DNA of 64,000 bases from Micromonospora sp. WMMD1120. Lineage in GTDB: Bacteria > Actinomycetota > Actinomycetes > Mycobacteriales > Micromonosporaceae. The position numbers were made by a program, and so were the translations under genes. Numbering within the stretch: the first letter of the stretch is position 1; each line of letters opens with the position of its first letter. The stretch lies in assembly GCF_029626235.1 (NCBI RefSeq), contig NZ_JARUBO010000005.1:4124501-4188500 (forward strand), written 5' to 3'. Under the pieces are notes generated by a model that was not told the DNA's origin, did no database searches, and saw only the letters and a list, made by a program, of their open reading frames with translations. Shown here piece after piece: positions 39,911 to 49,367 of this stretch.

Positions 39911-42900
39911 ATGACCAGGCCGGAGAGGACGCCCGGCGCGGTGACCTTCGGCGTGCTCGGGCCGCTGACCGCCGCGATCGGCGGCGACCCGGTGCCCCTG
40001 CGCGGGCACCGGCAGCGTCTCGTGCTGGCCCGGCTGCTGCTCGCGCACGGGCGTGTGGTGCCGGTGGACCGTCTCGTCGACGACCTCTGGGAGGTCGCGC
40101 CGGACGGCGCGGTGGGCGCGATCCGGACCTTCGTCGCCGACCTGCGGCGGGCGCTGGAGCCCGACCGGCCACCCCGGCAGCCGCCCCGGGTCCTGGTCAC
40201 CGAACCACCCGGGTACGTGGTGCGGGCCGACCCGGACGCGGTGGACGCCGACCGGTTCGAGGCGGCCGTCGCTGAGGCTGCCCATCTGCTGGAGGCAGGA
40301 CGTCCCGGGCCGGCCCTGACCGGTCTGGACACGGCGCTCGGGCTCTGGCGCGGGCCCGCGTACGCCGACGCCGCGACGGAGACCTGGGCGGTCGCGGAGG
40401 TCAACCGGCTGAACGAGCTACGGTCGCTCGCCGTCGAGCGGCGGGCCGAGGCGCTGTTGGCAATGGGCCGGCCGGAGGAGGTCGCCGCCGACCTGCCGGC
40501 CCACCTGGCGAGCTTCCCGCTGCGGGAGGACGCCTGGCGGCTGCTGGCGGTCGCCCGGTACCGGGCCGGTCGGCAGGGTGACGCGCTGGCCGCGCTGCGG
40601 GAGGCCCGGGACGTCCTGGTCACCGAGTTGGGCGTGGACCCCGGCCCCGAACTGCGGCAACTCGAAGCCGACATCCTGGCGCAGGCGCCGCACCTCACCC
40701 CGCCTCTCGGCCGGGCGGTCGCCCCCGGCCCCGACGGGACCGTCCGACCCGTGCAGCCCGCTCCGCCACGGCGTCCGTTCGTGGGCCGCGACCCGGAGCT
40801 GGCGCGGCTCGCCGGGGCGGCCGAGACCGCCGTCCGCCGACGCCGCCCCACCCTCGCCCTGCTCAGCGGCGACCCGGGCGCCGGCAAGACCGCGCTGGCC
40901 GAGGCCCTGACCGCCCGGCTCGCCGCCGAGGGCTGGACCACCGCGTGGGGGCGCATTCCGGAGTACGAGGGCGCCCCGCCGGCCTGGCCGTGGACCCAGG
41001 TCACCGACGCGCTCGCGGGGACCGTGGACGCCACGGCGGCCGGCGGGCCGAACGACGGACCGGCCGACCCCGCCGCGGCGCGGTTCCGCCGGCACCGCCG
41101 GGTCGCCGCGCTGATCTCGGCGGTCGCCGCACGAGGGCCGGTGCTGCTGGTCCTCGACGACCTGCACCGCGCCGACGGGGACACGCTCGATCTGCTGAGC
41201 GCGCTGCTCGCCGGCCCGCAGCCGGTCAGCGGGCCGGTGCTGGTCGTCGGCACCTACCGGGCCACCGAGATCAGCCCGGAGCTGACCGCGGCCCTGGCCC
41301 GCTCCGCCGGACTCGAACCGGTCCGTGAATATCTCGGCGGTCTGTCCGCGCCGGCGACCGGCGAGCTGACCGGCGCGATCGTCGGCACGGCACCCGATCC
41401 GGCCACCACCCGGTTGATCCACCAGCGCAGCGGGGGCAACCCGTTCTTCGTCCGCGAGCTGGCCCAGCTGTACGCGACGGAGGGGGAGGCGGCACTCGTC
41501 GCCGTGCCGCCCGGGGTGCGGGACGTGATCCGGCACCGGCTGGCACAGGTGCCCGCGTCGACCCGTACCGTGCTGCGGCAGGCGGCAGTGCTCGGCCGCG
41601 ATGTCGACCCGGCCCTGCTGAGCGCGTTGGTCGGGGACCCCTCGGTCGCGCTGGACGCCGTCGACAGCGCCCTCCAGGCCGGGTTCCTCACCGAGCGGGA
41701 GTCCGACGGCCAGCTGCGTTTCACCCACATCCTGGTCCGCGACACGCTCTACGCCGACCTGTCCGCGCCCCGCCGTGCCGCCTGGCACGCGGCCGCCGCC
41801 GAGGTGCTGCGCCAACGGGACCCGGTCGAGCCCGCCGCCCTCGCGTACCACCTGCTGCGCGCGGGCGGGCCGGCTGCGGCCGCGCGCGCCTCCGGGTATG
41901 CCCGGCTGGCAGCCGAGCGGGCCGAGCAGCACGGCAACCCGCACGAGGCGGCCCGGATGTGGGGACAGACGATCGAGGCGTACGACCGGGCCGGCGGTAT
42001 CGAGCGGCGCGAGCGTCTCACAGCGGTGCTCGGTCTGGGACGGGCGCTGGCCGTGACGGGCCGGCTGGCCGAGGCGCGGCGCTGGCGCGCCGAGGCGATC
42101 ACGGCGGCCGAGGCGGTCGGCGACCCCCGACTGCTCGGGGAGGTGCTGGCGGGCTTCGACGTGCCGGCCATCTGGACGCGTAACGACGACGAGTCGCTGT
42201 CCGCACGCATCGTCCGGGCCGCCGAGCACGCCCTGACGACTCTCGACCCGAGCGACGGGACGCGGCGTAGCCGCCTGTTGAGCACTCTCGCGGTCGAGCT
42301 GCGCGGCAGCACGACCGACCGGGGCCGGCGGGCGGCGGACGAGGCCGAGACGATCGCCCGCAGCCTCGACGACCCCACCCTGCTGGCGTTCGCGCTCAAC
42401 GCCCGCTTCCTGCACACCTTCGCGCGTCCCGGGCTGGCCGGCGACCGGGCCCGGATCGGCGGCGAGCTGGTCGACCTGGCCGCCCGACACCACCTGGCCA
42501 CCGTCGAGGTGCTCGGTCACCTCGTGCTGGTCCAGGCCGCCTGCGCCCTTGCCGACCGGGCCCGCGCCGACGCGCACGCCGACGCCGCCGACCGTCTGGC
42601 CCGACGGTACGAGCTGCCGCTGGTCGGCGTCTTCACCGGGTGGTACGCCGCGCTCCGCCGGGCGCTCGACGGCGAGTCGGTCGGGGCGGCGGACGCGTAC
42701 CGGGCGGCGGCCGGCCACCCGGGCGCCGACGGCATGCCGGGGTTGACCGAGGGTCTGCTTCCGCTCGCCCTGCTCGGCCTCTGGCTGGCCGACACGATCG
42801 GCGGCGACCGGCCGGTCCCGCCGGCCGGCGCCAAGGAGTGGGCGACTCTGGACTGGGGCGGGCACGAGCCGTGGGTCCGCCCGTTGCTCCTGCTCTCCGA

Positions 42901-43216
42901 CGGCGACCGGGAAGCGGCCGCGGTCGCCCTGCGCGCCGTCCCCGCTTTGCCGCACGACCTGCTGCGCGAGGTCCGGCTCTGCCTCCTCGGCCGTGCCGCG
43001 TGGGCTCTCGACGACCGGGTCACGATGACTTGGGTCCACGCCGAGCTGCTGCCGGCCGTCGGCGAGATGGCGGCGGGAAGCGGGGTGCTCACCGCCGGCC
43101 CGGTGGCGGGGCACCTCGCCGACCTGGCCGGCGCACTCGGTCGGGCCGAGGAGGCGGCCCGGCACCGGCGCACCGCCCGGGCGGTCACAAACCGGGCCCG
43201 CGCCGTCGCCCGCTGA
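39911..43216 (+). CDS. SARP/AfsR-type regulator with ATPase and TPR-like region
   Basis: A 1101-residue regulator starting MTRPERTPGAVTFGVLGPLT. Residues 10 to about 95 form the OmpR-type winged helix (VLARLLLAHGRVVPVDRLVD, TFVADLRRALEP), and the BTAD domain follows to about 250 with LNELRSLAVERRAEALLAMG and AVARYRAGRQGDALAALREA. Then VGRDPELARLAGAAE and Walker A GDPGAGKT at about 320-327 open a STAND-type ATPase, followed by helical repeats to the end. Large SARPs commonly switch on secondary metabolism, but no biosynthetic cluster is adjacent. The ATG has no ribosome-binding site. The next gene may be co-transcribed. Confidence 0.92.
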   Translation: MTRPERTPGAVTFGVLGPLTAAIGGDPVPLRGHRQRLVLARLLLAHGRVVPVDRLVDDLWEVAPDGAVGAIRTFVADLRRALEPDRPPRQPPRVLVTEPPGYVVRADPDAVDADRFEAAVAEAAHLLEAGRPGPALTGLDTALGLWRGPAYADAATETWAVAEVNRLNELRSLAVERRAEALLAMGRPEEVAADLPAHLASFPLREDAWRLLAVARYRAGRQGDALAALREARDVLVTELGVDPGPELRQLEADILAQAPHLTPPLGRAVAPGPDGTVRPVQPAPPRRPFVGRDPELARLAGAAETAVRRRRPTLALLSGDPGAGKTALAEALTARLAAEGWTTAWGRIPEYEGAPPAWPWTQVTDALAGTVDATAAGGPNDGPADPAAARFRRHRRVAALISAVAARGPVLLVLDDLHRADGDTLDLLSALLAGPQPVSGPVLVVGTYRATEISPELTAALARSAGLEPVREYLGGLSAPATGELTGAIVGTAPDPATTRLIHQRSGGNPFFVRELAQLYATEGEAALVAVPPGVRDVIRHRLAQVPASTRTVLRQAAVLGRDVDPALLSALVGDPSVALDAVDSALQAGFLTERESDGQLRFTHILVRDTLYADLSAPRRAAWHAAAAEVLRQRDPVEPAALAYHLLRAGGPAAAARASGYARLAAERAEQHGNPHEAARMWGQTIEAYDRAGGIERRERLTAVLGLGRALAVTGRLAEARRWRAEAITAAEAVGDPRLLGEVLAGFDVPAIWTRNDDESLSARIVRAAEHALTTLDPSDGTRRSRLLSTLAVELRGSTTDRGRRAADEAETIARSLDDPTLLAFALNARFLHTFARPGLAGDRARIGGELVDLAARHHLATVEVLGHLVLVQAACALADRARADAHADAADRLARRYELPLVGVFTGWYAALRRALDGESVGAADAYRAAAGHPGADGMPGLTEGLLPLALLGLWLADTIGGDRPVPPAGAKEWATLDWGGHEPWVRPLLLLSDGDREAAAVALRAVPALPHDLLREVRLCLLGRAAWALDDRVTMTWVHAELLPAVGEMAAGSGVLTAGPVAGHLADLAGALGRAEEAARHRRTARAVTNRARAVAR

Positions 43217-43317
43217 CCTCCCACGACTTGGCCAATCGCGCCGGAACCACCGTCTGGGTGCGGTCAGATGGAACCACCGGCGGGCGCGCCGCCGGCCACG
43301 GTTCGAGGAGGGTACGC

Positions 43318-44892
43318 GTGGAGGCGCTCGTCCTGATCGTGGTGCTGGGCGTCACCGTCCTGGTCGGCACCACGCTCGGCGGTCGGTACCGGGTCGCCCC
43401 GCCGGTCCTGCTCATCGGCCTCGGGGTGCTGCTCGGCTTCACCCCGCCGCTGTCCGAGCTGGCCCTGGAGCCGGACCTGGTCCTGCTGATCTTCCTGCCG
43501 GCGATCCTGTACCGGGAGAGCCTCACCCTCAGCCTGCGCGAGATCCGGGCCAACCTTCCGGTGATCGGGCTGCTCGCCGTGGTGCTGGTGGTGCTCACCC
43601 TGGTCACGGTCTCGTACACCGCCCAGGCCCTCGGGGTGAACCCGGCGGCGGCCTGGGTGCTCGGCGCGGTGCTCGCGCCGACCGATGCCGCGGCGGTCAC
43701 CGGCCTCGCCAAGCGGCTGCCCCGCAAACTCCTCACCACCCTGCACGCCGAGAGCCTGATCAACGACGGCACCGCCCTGGTGATCTTCGCGGTGACCGTG
43801 GGCCTGCTCACCCACAGCGCGGACCCCGGCGCGCTGCGCATCGGTGAGGAGTTCGTCGGGGCCAGCGCGGGTGGCGTGCTCGCCGGGCTGCTGGTCGGCT
43901 ACGCCGTCGTGCTGATCCGCAAGCGGCTCGACGATCCGCTGCGCGAGGGCGCGCTGAGCGTGCTCACCCCGTTCGCCGCGTTCCTGCTCGCCGACGCGGT
44001 GCACGCCAGCGGCGTGCTGGCGGTGGTGGTCGCCGGCCTGATGCTCTCCTACGCCGGCCCACGGGTGATCCGCGCCCGGTCCCGGGTGCTGGCCTACGCG
44101 TTCTGGGACCTGTCCACGTTCCTGATCAACGGTGGCCTGTTCGTCCTGCTCGGCACGCAGATACCCCGGGCGGTGCGGAACATCACCAGTACCTCGCCAC
44201 AGCGGGCCCTGCTGATCGTCCTGGTGGTCACGCTCGTCGTCATCGGCACCCGCCTGCTCTTCGTCTACCTGACCTCGCAGGTGGCGAGGCTGCGACGACG
44301 CCGGATCATGGACCCGAGTCAGGGACCCTCGGGCTGGCGGGTGGGCACCGTGGCCGGCTGGTCCGGCTTCCGGGGCGCGGTCTCGCTCGCCGCGGCACTG
44401 GCCGTGCCGACCATCGAGGTGGACGGTCGGCCGGTGGTCGAGCGCGACCTGATCATCTTCGTCACCGCGCTGGTGATCGTGCTCATCATGTTGCTCCAGG
44501 GGACCACCCTGCCGCTCGTCGTGCGCTGGGCACGGCTGAGCGGCGACCCGCAGCGCGTCGACGAGGCCCGGCACGCCCGTCGGCGGGCCGCCGAGGCGGG
44601 GCTGGCCGCGCTGCCCCAGGTCGCCAACGAGGTCGGCGCGGGGGAGGACACCGTCGATCGACTCCGGGCCGAGTACCAGCGACACCTGGAGGACCTCGAC
44701 GAGAGCGGCGAAAGCACCGGCGAGGAGCGCCGCCTGGAACGGCAGTTGCGCCTGCGCGTCCTCGCCCACAAGCGCCGGGAGGTCACCCGCCTGCGGGACG
44801 ACCGGGAGATCGACGACCTGGTGCTCCAGGAGCTCCAGGCCGCGCTGGACAACGAGGAGATCCGCCTGCTGGGACGCGGCCCCACCGACTGA
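43318..44892 (+). CDS. CPA1-family Na+/H+ antiporter
   Basis: A 524-residue exchanger starting at GTG 43318 (VEALVLIVVLGVTVLVGTTL) after GAGGAGGG. About 12 membrane segments fill residues 1-400. The ion-site motifs are AVLAPTDAAAVTGLAKRLPR and AESLINDGTALVIFAVTVGL, whose PTD and ND residues carry exchange in CPA1 proteins. The cytoplasmic tail, about 110 residues, is highly charged and helical (LRAEYQRHLEDLDESGESTG). It regulates cytoplasmic pH and sodium. It begins 101 bp after the SARP gene and may be read from the same transcript. Confidence 0.9.
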   Translation: MEALVLIVVLGVTVLVGTTLGGRYRVAPPVLLIGLGVLLGFTPPLSELALEPDLVLLIFLPAILYRESLTLSLREIRANLPVIGLLAVVLVVLTLVTVSYTAQALGVNPAAAWVLGAVLAPTDAAAVTGLAKRLPRKLLTTLHAESLINDGTALVIFAVTVGLLTHSADPGALRIGEEFVGASAGGVLAGLLVGYAVVLIRKRLDDPLREGALSVLTPFAAFLLADAVHASGVLAVVVAGLMLSYAGPRVIRARSRVLAYAFWDLSTFLINGGLFVLLGTQIPRAVRNITSTSPQRALLIVLVVTLVVIGTRLLFVYLTSQVARLRRRRIMDPSQGPSGWRVGTVAGWSGFRGAVSLAAALAVPTIEVDGRPVVERDLIIFVTALVIVLIMLLQGTTLPLVVRWARLSGDPQRVDEARHARRRAAEAGLAALPQVANEVGAGEDTVDRLRAEYQRHLEDLDESGESTGEERRLERQLRLRVLAHKRREVTRLRDDREIDDLVLQELQAALDNEEIRLLGRGPTD

Positions 44893-44924
44893 CCGGGCGG
44901 GTCGGGCAACCGTGCAGCGGGCGA

Positions 44925-44942
44925 GACGCGGTCTGCCGCGTC
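44925..44942. terminator. Hairpin between convergent antiporter and ABC genes
   Basis: GACGCGG-TCTG-CCGCGTC, a perfect 7-bp stem with a four-base loop, in the 116-bp gap between the convergent genes. Confidence 0.6.
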
Positions 44943-45008
44943 CGGGATCTTCGGTCACCGCTCTCGAGTAGCACCGTCCTGCCGGGTCAGGGGCCCAACT
45001 CGCCCCGC

Positions 45009-45752
45009 TCAGAGCACCTGGTCGAGGAAGCGGCGCAGCCGGGGGTGCGTGGCCCGCTCGAAGATCGCCTCGGGTGGACCGGCCTCCAGCACCACCCCCC
45101 GGTCCATGAAGGCGACGGTGTCGGCGACCCGCTGGGCGAAGCCCATCTCATGGGTGACCACCACCATTGTCATGCCCGCCGCGGACAGCTCGGCCATCAC
45201 CGCGAGGACGCCCTTGACCAGCTCCGGGTCGAGCGCCGAGGTGGCCTCGTCGAAGAGCATCACCTCGGGCCGCAGCGCGAGCGCCCGAGCGATGGCCACC
45301 CGTTGCTGCTGACCGCCGGAGAGTTTCGCCGGCCGGAAGTCCGCCTTGTGGGCGAGGCCGACCAGCTCCAGGTGGGCGTGTGCGACGGCATCCGCCTCGT
45401 CCTCGCCGAGCTTGCGCAGCCGGCGCAGCGCGAGGGTGATGTTGCGCCGGACGGTCAGGTGCGGAAAGAGGTTGAACTGCTGGAAGACCATCCCCACCCG
45501 CTGCCGCAGGGCGTCCGGGTCGTCGCCGAGCACGCTGCGCCCGTCCAGCAGCACGTCGCCCCGGTCCGGCTCGATCAGCCGGTTGATGGTGCGCAGCAGT
45601 GTGGACTTGCCCGACCCGGACGGGCCGATGACGCAGGCCGTCGCGCCGCGCGGCACGGTGAGGTCGACGCCGCGCAGCACCCGGTTCGGTCCGAAGGCGA
45701 GGTGCACGTCGCGGACGTCGAGGCTGACCGAGGTGCTGGGGTCGGTGCTCAT
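45009..45752 (-). CDS. Amino-acid-type ABC importer, ATP-binding protein (GlnQ-like)
   Basis: A 247-residue ATPase starting [20 protein letters not shown] at ATG 45752. Walker A is GPSGSGKST, the signature [20 protein letters not shown], and Walker [16 protein letters not shown]; the usual DEPTSALDP reads DEATSALDP here. The [19 protein letters not shown] segment is typical of polar-amino-acid importers. Its start overlaps the permease stop as ATGA. It works with the next two minus-strand genes; the leader peptide upstream suggests cystine or another sulfur compound as substrate. Confidence 0.92.
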   Translation of the reverse strand: MSTDPSTSVSLDVRDVHLAFGPNRVLRGVDLTVPRGATACVIGPSGSGKSTLLRTINRLIEPDRGDVLLDGRSVLGDDPDALRQRVGMVFQQFNLFPHLTVRRNITLALRRLRKLGEDEADAVAHAHLELVGLAHKADFRPAKLSGGQQQRVAIARALALRPEVMLFDEATSALDPELVKGVLAVMAELSAAGMTMVVVTHEMGFAQRVADTVAFMDRGVVLEAGPPEAIFERATHPRLRRFLDQVL

Positions 45753-46528
45753 CGTCGCTGTCCCTCCGTCGCCATCTCCTCGTTCTCCTCGTTCTCCTCG
45801 TCCTCCTCGGTCGGCGCGGTCGCCGGCCGACCGTCGCGCAGTCGACTGTCGATCCGGTTGACGACGTGCGTCAGCGGTACGGTCAGCGCCAGGTAGCAGA
45901 GCCCGGCCAGCAGCAGCGCGGACTCGTTGCCGGTGGTGGCCGCGTAGTCCTGCCCGATCCGGAACAGCTCCCGCTGGCTGGCCACCAGACCGAGGAAGTA
46001 GACCAGGCTGGAGTCCTTGATCAGCGCGATGAGCTGGTTCACCCAGGCGGGCAGCACCCGCCGCAGGCCCTGCGGGATGATCACCAACCGCATCGCGTCC
46101 ACCCAGGAGAAGCCGAGCGCGCGGGCGCCCTCCAGTTGGGTGGCCTCCACCGACTGGATGCCGGAGCGGAAGATCTCACCGAGGTACGCGGCGGCGATCA
46201 GCGACAGCGCCAGGATGCCCAGCGGGTAGGGGTCCGGTCCCCACACCCGCATGCCCAGGGGTGCCAGCCCCACGCCGATCAGCAGGATCGTCGCGGCGGC
46301 CGGCAGCCCCCGGAACACGTCGGTGTAGACCCGCGCCGGCCAGCGCAACCACCGGCTACGGGAGATCCCGGCGACGGCCAGCAGCAGGCCCAGCACCGAG
46401 CCGAGCAGGGCGGCGGAGACCGCCAGGATCAGCGTGTTGGGCAGCCCGACGGTGAGCATCTCGGGCAGCGCCTCGCGCATCGCGTCGACGTCGAAGAACG
46501 TCTCCCACAGCGTGCTCAACGGATCCAT
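45749..46528 (-). CDS. Amino-acid-type ABC importer, permease (HisM/GlnP-like)
   Basis: A 259-residue membrane protein starting [20 protein letters not shown] at ATG 46528, six bases after GGGAGAGG. Five membrane segments are present; the ATPase-contact motif [20 protein letters not shown] lies at about 140. The C-terminal tail ([20 protein letters not shown]) is unusually acidic and is encoded by near-identical CTCCTCGTT-type repeats at 45775-45810. It overlaps the ATPase gene by ATGA and lies 40 bp after the binding-protein gene. Confidence 0.9.
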   Translation of the reverse strand: MDPLSTLWETFFDVDAMREALPEMLTVGLPNTLILAVSAALLGSVLGLLLAVAGISRSRWLRWPARVYTDVFRGLPAAATILLIGVGLAPLGMRVWGPDPYPLGILALSLIAAAYLGEIFRSGIQSVEATQLEGARALGFSWVDAMRLVIIPQGLRRVLPAWVNQLIALIKDSSLVYFLGLVASQRELFRIGQDYAATTGNESALLLAGLCYLALTVPLTHVVNRIDSRLRDGRPATAPTEEDEENEENEEMATEGQRR

Positions 46529-46567
46529 GTGTCGCCTCTCCCACCGCTCCGCTCGCTCGGCACCCGG

Positions 46568-47449
46568 TCAGGACGCGCTCGACGCGGACGCCGACGGCAC
46601 TGCCGACGCCGACGGCACGGCCGCCGTCCCGCTGCCCGGGGTGAAGTCCGCCGGGATCGGCCGGCCCGGGTAGTACTGCGCCTGCAGGCGGCTCCAGGTG
46701 CCGTCCGCGATGACCTCGTCGAGGCCCTCGTTCAGCGCCTCACGCAACCTGTCGCTGCCCTTGGCCACCGCGTACGCGGTCGGCGCCGGGCTGAGCTGCT
46801 TGGCCGCCACGGTGATCTTGCCGTTGCTGTCGGCGGCCGACTTCTCGCCGATCTCGGCGGGCGCGATCCACGCGTCGGCGGTGCCCGCCTTGAGCTGGTT
46901 GATCGCGCCGTTGTAGTCCGGCACGCGCACCGGGTTGAGCTGCTTGCCGGTGGCGTAGTCGTCCTGGACGGTGCCCTGCACCACCACGACCCGCCTGCCG
47001 GCGAGCTGGTCGAAGCTGGTGATCGGCGAGCCGGCCGGCACGTCCAGGCCGAAGTAGCCGAAGTCGTAGCCGTTGCCGAAGTCGACAGTCTTCTTGCGCG
47101 CCTCGGTGATGGTGATCGAGGAGCTACCGACGTCGAACTTGTGGTTGTTGACCTGGGAGAGCAACGCGGAGAAGTCGGTGCCCACGAACTCCACCCGCAG
47201 GCCGAGCCTGCCGGCCACGGCGGTCAGCAGGTCGTTGTCGAAGCCGGTGAACTTCCCGTCCTTGAGGTACACGTTCGGCGGGGCGTCGGTGAGCGTGCCG
47301 GCGCGCAGCACGCCCGGCTGCGCCAGCCCGTACGGGTTGGCGGTGGAGTCGGTGGAGTCGTCGGCGCCGCAGCCGGTGAGCGCGGCGGCGGCCAGCAGCA
47401 TGGCCGCGGCGAGGGCGACGGTGCGGGTCAGGGCAGGAAGGGATCGCAC
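46568..47449 (-). CDS. Amino-acid-type ABC importer, substrate-binding lipoprotein
   Basis: A 293-residue lipoprotein starting at GTG 47449 with GGAG nine bases upstream. The lipobox LTGC puts the lipidated Cys at residue 27. The mature part has VLRAGTLTDAPPNVYLKDGK, FTGFDNDLLTAVAGRLGLRV and DVGSSSITITEARKKTVDFG, the SBP_bac_3 pattern of polar amino-acid and cystine binders. The C-terminus is a short Ala/Ser tail (PSASAVPSASASSAS) beyond the domain. It is the first full-length gene of the operon and follows the short leader gene by 99 bp. The substrate is probably a sulfur-containing amino acid. Confidence 0.9.
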   Translation of the reverse strand: MRSLPALTRTVALAAAMLLAAAALTGCGADDSTDSTANPYGLAQPGVLRAGTLTDAPPNVYLKDGKFTGFDNDLLTAVAGRLGLRVEFVGTDFSALLSQVNNHKFDVGSSSITITEARKKTVDFGNGYDFGYFGLDVPAGSPITSFDQLAGRRVVVVQGTVQDDYATGKQLNPVRVPDYNGAINQLKAGTADAWIAPAEIGEKSAADSNGKITVAAKQLSPAPTAYAVAKGSDRLREALNEGLDEVIADGTWSRLQAQYYPGRPIPADFTPGSGTAAVPSASAVPSASASSAS

Positions 47450-47502
47450 AGGTGTCTCCGAAGGGTGGTGTCCCGGCAGCGCGGACGTGCGCCGCCGACG
47501 GC

Positions 47503-47517
47503 ACGCCCGCTGGGCGT
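47503..47517. promoter_or_regulatory. Hairpin between leader peptide and binding-protein gene
   Basis: ACGCCC-GCT-GGGCGT forms a perfect 6-bp stem 31 bp downstream of the leader stop codon in the direction of transcription. It could act as an attenuator linked to leader translation. The stem is short and this is an inference. Confidence 0.35.
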
Positions 47518-47548
47518 ACCGCTGGAAGGGGTTCGAGAAGGGGATGCG

Positions 47549-47689
47549 CTAGGGCGCGGTGCCGCGACGACAGGCGGCGCTGCACATTCGCATCATGTCC
47601 ACGTGCCGTCGCCGGATCAGTGCCGGCGACCGTCGACCGGCGCGGACGTCCGCGACATCGGTCGGTGGGGCGGTGCTGAGCATGCGCAT
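47549..47689 (-). CDS. HVD-type leader peptide of the ABC operon
   Basis: A 46-residue peptide starting MRMLSTAPPTDVADVRAGRR at ATG 47689, with GGGAG four bases upstream. Its end RRRHVDMMRMCSAACRRG matches the actinobacterial leader-peptide pattern RRHVDL.R..SA.CR found directly upstream of sulfate, cystine, methionine and related sulfur genes. Two Cys codons lie within its last nine residues, so ribosome stalling when cysteine is scarce could control the downstream genes. It lies 99 bp before the binding-protein gene on the same strand. Named a leader by motif and place; translation is not shown. Confidence 0.75.
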   Translation of the reverse strand: MRMLSTAPPTDVADVRAGRRSPALIRRRHVDMMRMCSAACRRGTAP

Positions 47690-48034
47690 GGTTCTCCCGG
47701 GTCTGTGCTGACCTGGGTGCCAGGCCACGCTTGCGCCGGCGTCCTGCCGGTGCCTGGTCCTCACCCGGGGCACCCCACCGCGGAGGAGGGTTGCCGGCCA
47801 GCAAGCCGGGGCTTCGCGCTGGCACTCATGACCTGCGCCGATGCTAGCAGCGGGCGTGGGTGGACCGTCCAGTCGTTATGACCACCCTCACCGTCGGCTC
47901 GCCGGTCACCCGGGCCGGTGCGCGGAACCCACCCGGTCGCGCGGCGGGTTTCGTACTCCGGACAGCGGGAACGCAGCGCCCCCGGGTTGGCGGGCCCGCG
48001 CCGGGCCGGACAGCGCCGGGGGAGGGGGCAGGGC
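47690..48034. other. Divergent promoter region between the leader peptide and CorA gene
   Basis: About 345 bp that must hold the promoters of the sulfur-type ABC operon (minus) and corA (plus). Two related GTGCCAGG/GGTGCCTGG-type elements lie at about 47716-47757. No open frame here has a ribosome-binding site. I see no SAM-riboswitch-like fold. Confidence 0.45.
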
Positions 48035-49165
48035 ATGGTCGGTGGCCGTCGCTTCCGCCCGGGTGGTGGCTTCGGTCGCCAACTCGACGAGTACGAGACC
48101 CCGGTCGGCGTCGCGCCGTCCACGCAGTCGTCCACCGCCCCCGCCGGCGGCCTGGTGGACAGCGCGATCTACCGCCACGGACACCGCTTCGCCTCGCCGT
48201 CCGGCCTCGCCGAGACGTACCGCTGCCTCCAGGAGCAGGATGACGCGATGGCCTGGATCGGGTTGTACCGGCCCGACATCGGCCAGATCACCTCGTTGGC
48301 CCGGGAGTTCCGGCTGCACGACCTGGCGGTCGAGGACGCGATCAACGCCCACCAGCGGCCCAAGCTGGAACGGTACGGGCACACCCTGTTCGTGGTGCTC
48401 CGCGCCGCCCGCTACGACGACTCCCGGGAGGAGGTCGAGTTCTCCGAGCTGCACCTGTTCATCGGGCCGGGTTTCGTGGTCACCGTGCGGCACGGTGAGG
48501 CCCCGGACCTGGCCGCCGTGCGACGTCGGATGGAGACCGAGGCGCAGATGCTCGCCCGGGGCCCGGAGGCGGTCCTGTACGCGATCCTCGACCAGGTCGT
48601 CGACGGGTACGCGCCGGTGGTCGCCGGGCTGGAGAACGACATCGACGAGATCGAGACCCAGGTGTTCGGCGGTGACCCGAACGCGAGCCGGCGCATCTAC
48701 GGCCTGAGCCGCGAGGTCATCCAGTTCCAGCGGGCCGCCCGGCCCCTGCTGAGCGTGCTCGACGCGCTGGCCGGCGGCGCGGGCAGCCCCGGCGCGGACG
48801 AGGAGCTGCGCCGCTACCTGCGGGACGTGACCGACCACCTGACCCAGGTGGTCGAGCGGGTGGACGGGTTCCGGCACCTGCTACAGAACATCCTCACCGT
48901 CAACGCCACCCTCGTCTCGCAGCAGCAGAACGAGGAGATGCGCAGCCTGACCGCGGCCAGCTACGCGCAGAACGAGGAACTGAAGAAGGTCTCGTCCTGG
49001 GCGGCGATCCTCTTCGCGCCCACCCTCATCGGCACCGTGTACGGGATGAACTTCGTCCACATGCCGGAGCTGCGCTGGCGGTTCGGCTACCTGTTCGCCC
49101 TGCTGTTGATGTTGCTGGTCTGCGGCACCCTCTATGTGATCTTCAAGCGGCGCGGATGGCTCTGA
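48035..49165 (+). CDS. corA: CorA-family Mg2+/Co2+ channel
   Basis: A 376-residue transporter starting MVGGRRFRPGGGFGRQLDEY at ATG 48035, after GGAGGGGG. The N-terminal cytoplasmic domain includes FVVVLRAARYDDSREEVEFS and a long helical stalk with FRHLLQNILTVNATLVSQQQ. Two membrane helices at the C-terminus flank the filter motif YGMNF (in TVYGMNFVHMPELRWRFGYL). It forms a pentameric, magnesium-gated channel. No M-box riboswitch was recognised upstream. Confidence 0.92.
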   Translation: MVGGRRFRPGGGFGRQLDEYETPVGVAPSTQSSTAPAGGLVDSAIYRHGHRFASPSGLAETYRCLQEQDDAMAWIGLYRPDIGQITSLAREFRLHDLAVEDAINAHQRPKLERYGHTLFVVLRAARYDDSREEVEFSELHLFIGPGFVVTVRHGEAPDLAAVRRRMETEAQMLARGPEAVLYAILDQVVDGYAPVVAGLENDIDEIETQVFGGDPNASRRIYGLSREVIQFQRAARPLLSVLDALAGGAGSPGADEELRRYLRDVTDHLTQVVERVDGFRHLLQNILTVNATLVSQQQNEEMRSLTAASYAQNEELKKVSSWAAILFAPTLIGTVYGMNFVHMPELRWRFGYLFALLLMLLVCGTLYVIFKRRGWL

Positions 49166-49181
49166 ACCGCCCCGCCGGGTG

Positions 49182-49367
49182 TCACTCGATGCCGCGCAGG
49201 ATGTGCCGCTCGTCCTCGACGTCGTCGTCGCCGGCGCTGATCCGGCCGAGCAGCACCGCGGCCGCCCAGATCGTCAACGGGGTGGCTGCCCCGGTCATAC
49301 CCCCGCCGGTCCGGTCGTCCCGGGTCTGGCGCCGCTCGGTGCGCGGCGGCCTGCGCTGAGCCTGCAT
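49182..49367 (-). CDS. Small protein with one hydrophobic segment, function unknown
   Basis: A 61-residue protein starting MQAQRRPPRTERRQTRDDRT at ATG 49367. The upstream GGAGGAGAGGCAGGG is a strong ribosome-binding site. A basic N-terminus is followed by a hydrophobic stretch, MTGAATPLTIWAAAVLLGRI, and an acidic tail ISAGDDDVEDERHILRGIE. It may be a single-span membrane peptide. It is convergent with corA and ends 17 bp from it. Confidence 0.6.
   Translation of the reverse strand: MQAQRRPPRTERRQTRDDRTGGGMTGAATPLTIWAAAVLLGRISAGDDDVEDERHILRGIE

Noticed and set aside
39911-44892. The SARP gene taken as marker of an adjacent antibiotic biosynthetic cluster
   Set aside because: No PKS, NRPS, terpene or tailoring genes lie on either side; neighbours are a hydrolase and an antiporter.
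47690-48034. SAM-type or M-box riboswitch before the sulfur-type ABC operon or corA
   Set aside because: No conserved riboswitch core could be aligned by eye; only short hairpins are present.
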